Shown in pieces: positions 5,946 to 7,393 of a DNA stretch of 7,393 nucleotides. Origin of the DNA: an uncultured Erysipelotrichales bacterium. GTDB lineage: Bacteria > Bacillota_I > Bacilli_A > Erysipelotrichales > Coprobacillaceae. The stretch spans positions 1-7,393 of the forward strand of contig CAKVJS010000054.1 in NCBI GenBank assembly GCA_934754755.1, read 5' to 3'. The notes below the pieces were generated by a model. It made no database searches and was not told the DNA's origin. It was given only the letters and a program-made list of their open reading frames with translations. Numbering within the stretch: position 1 is the first letter of the stretch; each line of letters opens with the position of its first letter. The position numbers and the translations under genes are program-made.

Positions 5946-5997
5946 GTTAATAATTGTACCAAGACTTAACAATTGGAGTTATAGGAGAAGAATATGA
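5932..5997 (+). other. 21-codon reading frame bridging the two membrane genes; possible gene stub
   Basis: The frame opens with ATG inside the last codons of copy 1 (14-nt overlap) and ends with TGA in an ATGA overlap with the start of copy 2. A GGAGAGG at 5920-5926 sits 5 nt upstream. The peptide begins MWRYRLII and is basic (ending RRRI). The gene after copy 2 begins the same way (MWRYKNTI) at the same 14-nt overlap, so this may be the remains of a copy of that gene lost between the paralogs. Alternatively it is a coupling frame that carries ribosomes from copy 1 to copy 2. The shared MWRY lies in DNA conserved as the copy 1/copy 2 C-terminus, so that identity alone does not prove homology. 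Confidence 0.4.
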
Positions 5998-6869
5998 GAT
6001 TAATAAATAAGATTGAAAAAAAATATATTATAATATTTTGTATATGTTTACTGATTATGACACTTTTAGCGATAAATGAGAATGGTTTTTATTCTGTAGC
6101 GAGACATTATTTATCTGACGCTGCATTTCGCCATGATATGAATATTCATGCATTAACTAAATTCCCCAATATATTTGGAGTACTGCTGCATAATTTAGGA
6201 GCAGGTATTATTAATTTTGATGCAATAATCATCACTGCAACAATGCCATTTCAGATTATTATTCCCTTTTTTTCTATCGTTGGGGGTATCTTCTTTTATA
6301 AACAATATAATCATATTTTGAAATTTAGTTTGGTTAAGGCTGTCCGTTTTAAAAAAGAAATATATAAAATAGTATTTATGAATGCAGTAAAGCTGGCATT
6401 ATCTGTATTTTTAGCCTATCTTTGTTTTTATACGATATTATATTTTGTTATTACCTCTCCTACTCAACCCTTTCATAATAGCAGTGAGGGTCGCGATTTT
6501 CTAGCTGATTTGTTACCGAAAGGTTTCTATTATGCACATATTTATCGATATTTTTTATTAGATGGTTTTGTTCGGTTTTTTTATATGCCTTTTATATATA
6601 CGGTATTAGTACAGGCATCTGTTTTAGTTATATCTAGTTTTAGAGGTGTCTTTTTGGTGGATATAGTGTATTACTATGGACTTGCTGCAATTGGATACGC
6701 AACAGCTTTAATTGCGCCTAGACTTGCTATATATATTAATCCTACTGTATTGATGGCCAGCGGGGATTATGCACATATAAATAGTTTGGTTTTGTTGTTC
6801 GTTAACTCTATACCTTTGTTTATATCTATTGCGATTATAGAATGGAGAAGCAGACATGTGGAGATATAA
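5994..6869 (+). CDS. Six-TM membrane protein, ABC-2 permease-like (copy 2)
   Basis: This 291-residue paralog of the preceding membrane gene has the same layout: TM1 near 10-27, TM2 84-103, TM3 128-151, TM4 187-212, TM5 219-240 and TM6 264-281. The TM2-TM6 part aligns well with copy 1 (about half the residues identical by eye), including ILKFS (107-111), LAYLCFY (140-146), EGRDFLADLLP (165-175), YINP (247-250) and a nearly identical last 21 residues. The region between TM1 and TM2 (28-83) shares little with copy 1 and is longer. No catalytic or ATP-binding motif is present. AGGAG at 5983-5987 lies 6 nt before the ATG. The gene overlaps the bridging frame by ATGA and the next gene by 14 nt, so all are one operon. 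An ABC-2-type permease half is the best guess; family unrecognised. Confidence 0.85.
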   Translation: MRLINKIEKKYIIIFCICLLIMTLLAINENGFYSVARHYLSDAAFRHDMNIHALTKFPNIFGVLLHNLGAGIINFDAIIITATMPFQIIIPFFSIVGGIFFYKQYNHILKFSLVKAVRFKKEIYKIVFMNAVKLALSVFLAYLCFYTILYFVITSPTQPFHNSSEGRDFLADLLPKGFYYAHIYRYFLLDGFVRFFYMPFIYTVLVQASVLVISSFRGVFLVDIVYYYGLAAIGYATALIAPRLAIYINPTVLMASGDYAHINSLVLLFVNSIPLFISIAIIEWRSRHVEI

Positions 6870-7393
6870 GAATACCATTATCACAAGTATTATTTTTAGT
6901 ATAGTTTCCTGTGCGTATTATTTGATTGTTATTAGTAGTACATTGTATAGGGATTTACATGGGATATCTCATTTATTTAGAGACTATCCCTATATGTTCG
7001 TCTTTACCATTATCATGATCTGGCAATTCCAAATGATGGGAGCTGATGCCTATAAGTTTTCTCGCTATCCTACGGTTGAAAAATTACTATATTATGAAGT
7101 CAAAGAAATGGCTAAGCGTATTGCGATATTCTTTATCCTATATATAGTCATTGTTAGCGTAATCCTTATATTTACCTTGGCATTTAGTGATATAGTTATA
7201 TTACTATATCGGTGCCTTATTTTATATATAATTTTTATGGTTAGTTTTCTGTTTATAGTAAGTAGTGTACATAGAAATATCCGGAGAAATTGTTTTATAT
7301 GTTTTACTTGTCTAGCCGTATTAAATTTACAAGTTATCCTATATGGACTGGATAATAGTATTGCAATGTTTAACCCCTTTTCCGCCCTCTATA
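6856..7393 (+). CDS. Membrane protein, ABC-2 permease-like, third of operon (3' end beyond window)
   Basis: An open frame of 179 codons begins inside the end of copy 2 (14-nt overlap, +2 frame relation) and is still open at the window edge. GGAG at 6844-6847 stands 8 nt before ATG 6856; the overlap implies translational coupling. Predicted membrane segments lie near residues 8-27, 46-62, 88-110, 113-138 and 146-165. The basic loop after TM2 (YKFSRYPTVEKLLYYEVKEMAKR, about 66-88) and a FNPFSAL motif at 172-178 parallel the preceding proteins and are common in ABC-2-type permeases, which usually have one more segment after such an NP element. It is not a close paralog of copies 1 and 2. It may form a heteromer with one of them. 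No ATPase motif is seen in the available part, and I cannot name the family. Confidence 0.8.
   Translation, partial: MWRYKNTIITSIIFSIVSCAYYLIVISSTLYRDLHGISHLFRDYPYMFVFTIIMIWQFQMMGADAYKFSRYPTVEKLLYYEVKEMAKRIAIFFILYIVIVSVILIFTLAFSDIVILLYRCLILYIIFMVSFLFIVSSVHRNIRRNCFICFTCLAVLNLQVILYGLDNSIAMFNPFSALY

Larger units (their letters stand above)
5091..6869 (+). repeat. Diverged tandem duplication of a membrane-protein gene
   Basis: The two membrane genes are direct-repeat paralogs. Conservation is lowest in the first 80 residues and highest at the 3' end: 5880-5944 and 6804-6868 differ at 9 of 65 bases by hand count. That 3' block also contains the start signals for the overlapping downstream frame, which may explain its constraint. 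Confidence 0.85.

Noticed and set aside
5756..5962. Minus-strand open frame of 68 codons over the end of the first membrane gene
   Set aside because: It is antisense to the conserved C-terminal region of the paralog pair; its composition reflects the complement of hydrophobic codons.

Overview
The window is AT-rich DNA from what looks like a low-GC Bacillota genome. The evidence is strong AGGAGG-type ribosome binding sites, short GC-poor intrinsic terminators, a clostridial-type NADP-dependent secondary alcohol dehydrogenase, and a YtqB/MnmM tRNA methyltransferase, which is typical of Gram-positive lineages. A Negativicutes host such as a Veillonella relative is plausible, but the sequence does not prove it. 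No rRNA, tRNA, CRISPR array, transposase or phage gene was seen.

Layout. (1) Positions 1-734, minus strand: the first 244 codons of a DUF5677-family protein, cut by the window edge, with a good promoter. (2) 844-1981: a divergent single-gene unit with promoter, alcohol dehydrogenase gene and strong terminator. (3) 1996-3040: a two-gene unit with a 7-nt overlap, encoding a family 6 hypoxanthine-DNA glycosylase and MnmM. (4) 3052-4961: two adjacent SDR oxidoreductase genes about 78% identical in protein, preceded by an operator-like inverted repeat and closed by a terminator. (5) 5037-7393: a membrane-protein operon running off the right edge. It holds two diverged paralogous six-TM proteins and a third membrane protein that overlaps the second. 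All three resemble ABC-2-type permease subunits.

How the genes relate. Units 2-4 are ordinary metabolic and housekeeping genes: NADP-linked carbonyl/alcohol interconversion, repair of deaminated bases, modification of the tRNA wobble uridine, and stress-type reductases. Unit 5 is the least explained part. Its tandem permease-like genes keep the membrane core, the C-terminus and the overlap into the next gene, while the first extracellular loop has diverged. A 21-codon reading frame sits exactly between them, linked by overlaps at both ends, and may be the stub of a lost partner gene. An inverted repeat covers both the candidate -10 box and the ribosome binding site of the first gene. No ATPase gene lies within the window; if these are ABC-2 exporters it should be just beyond the right edge or elsewhere in the genome.
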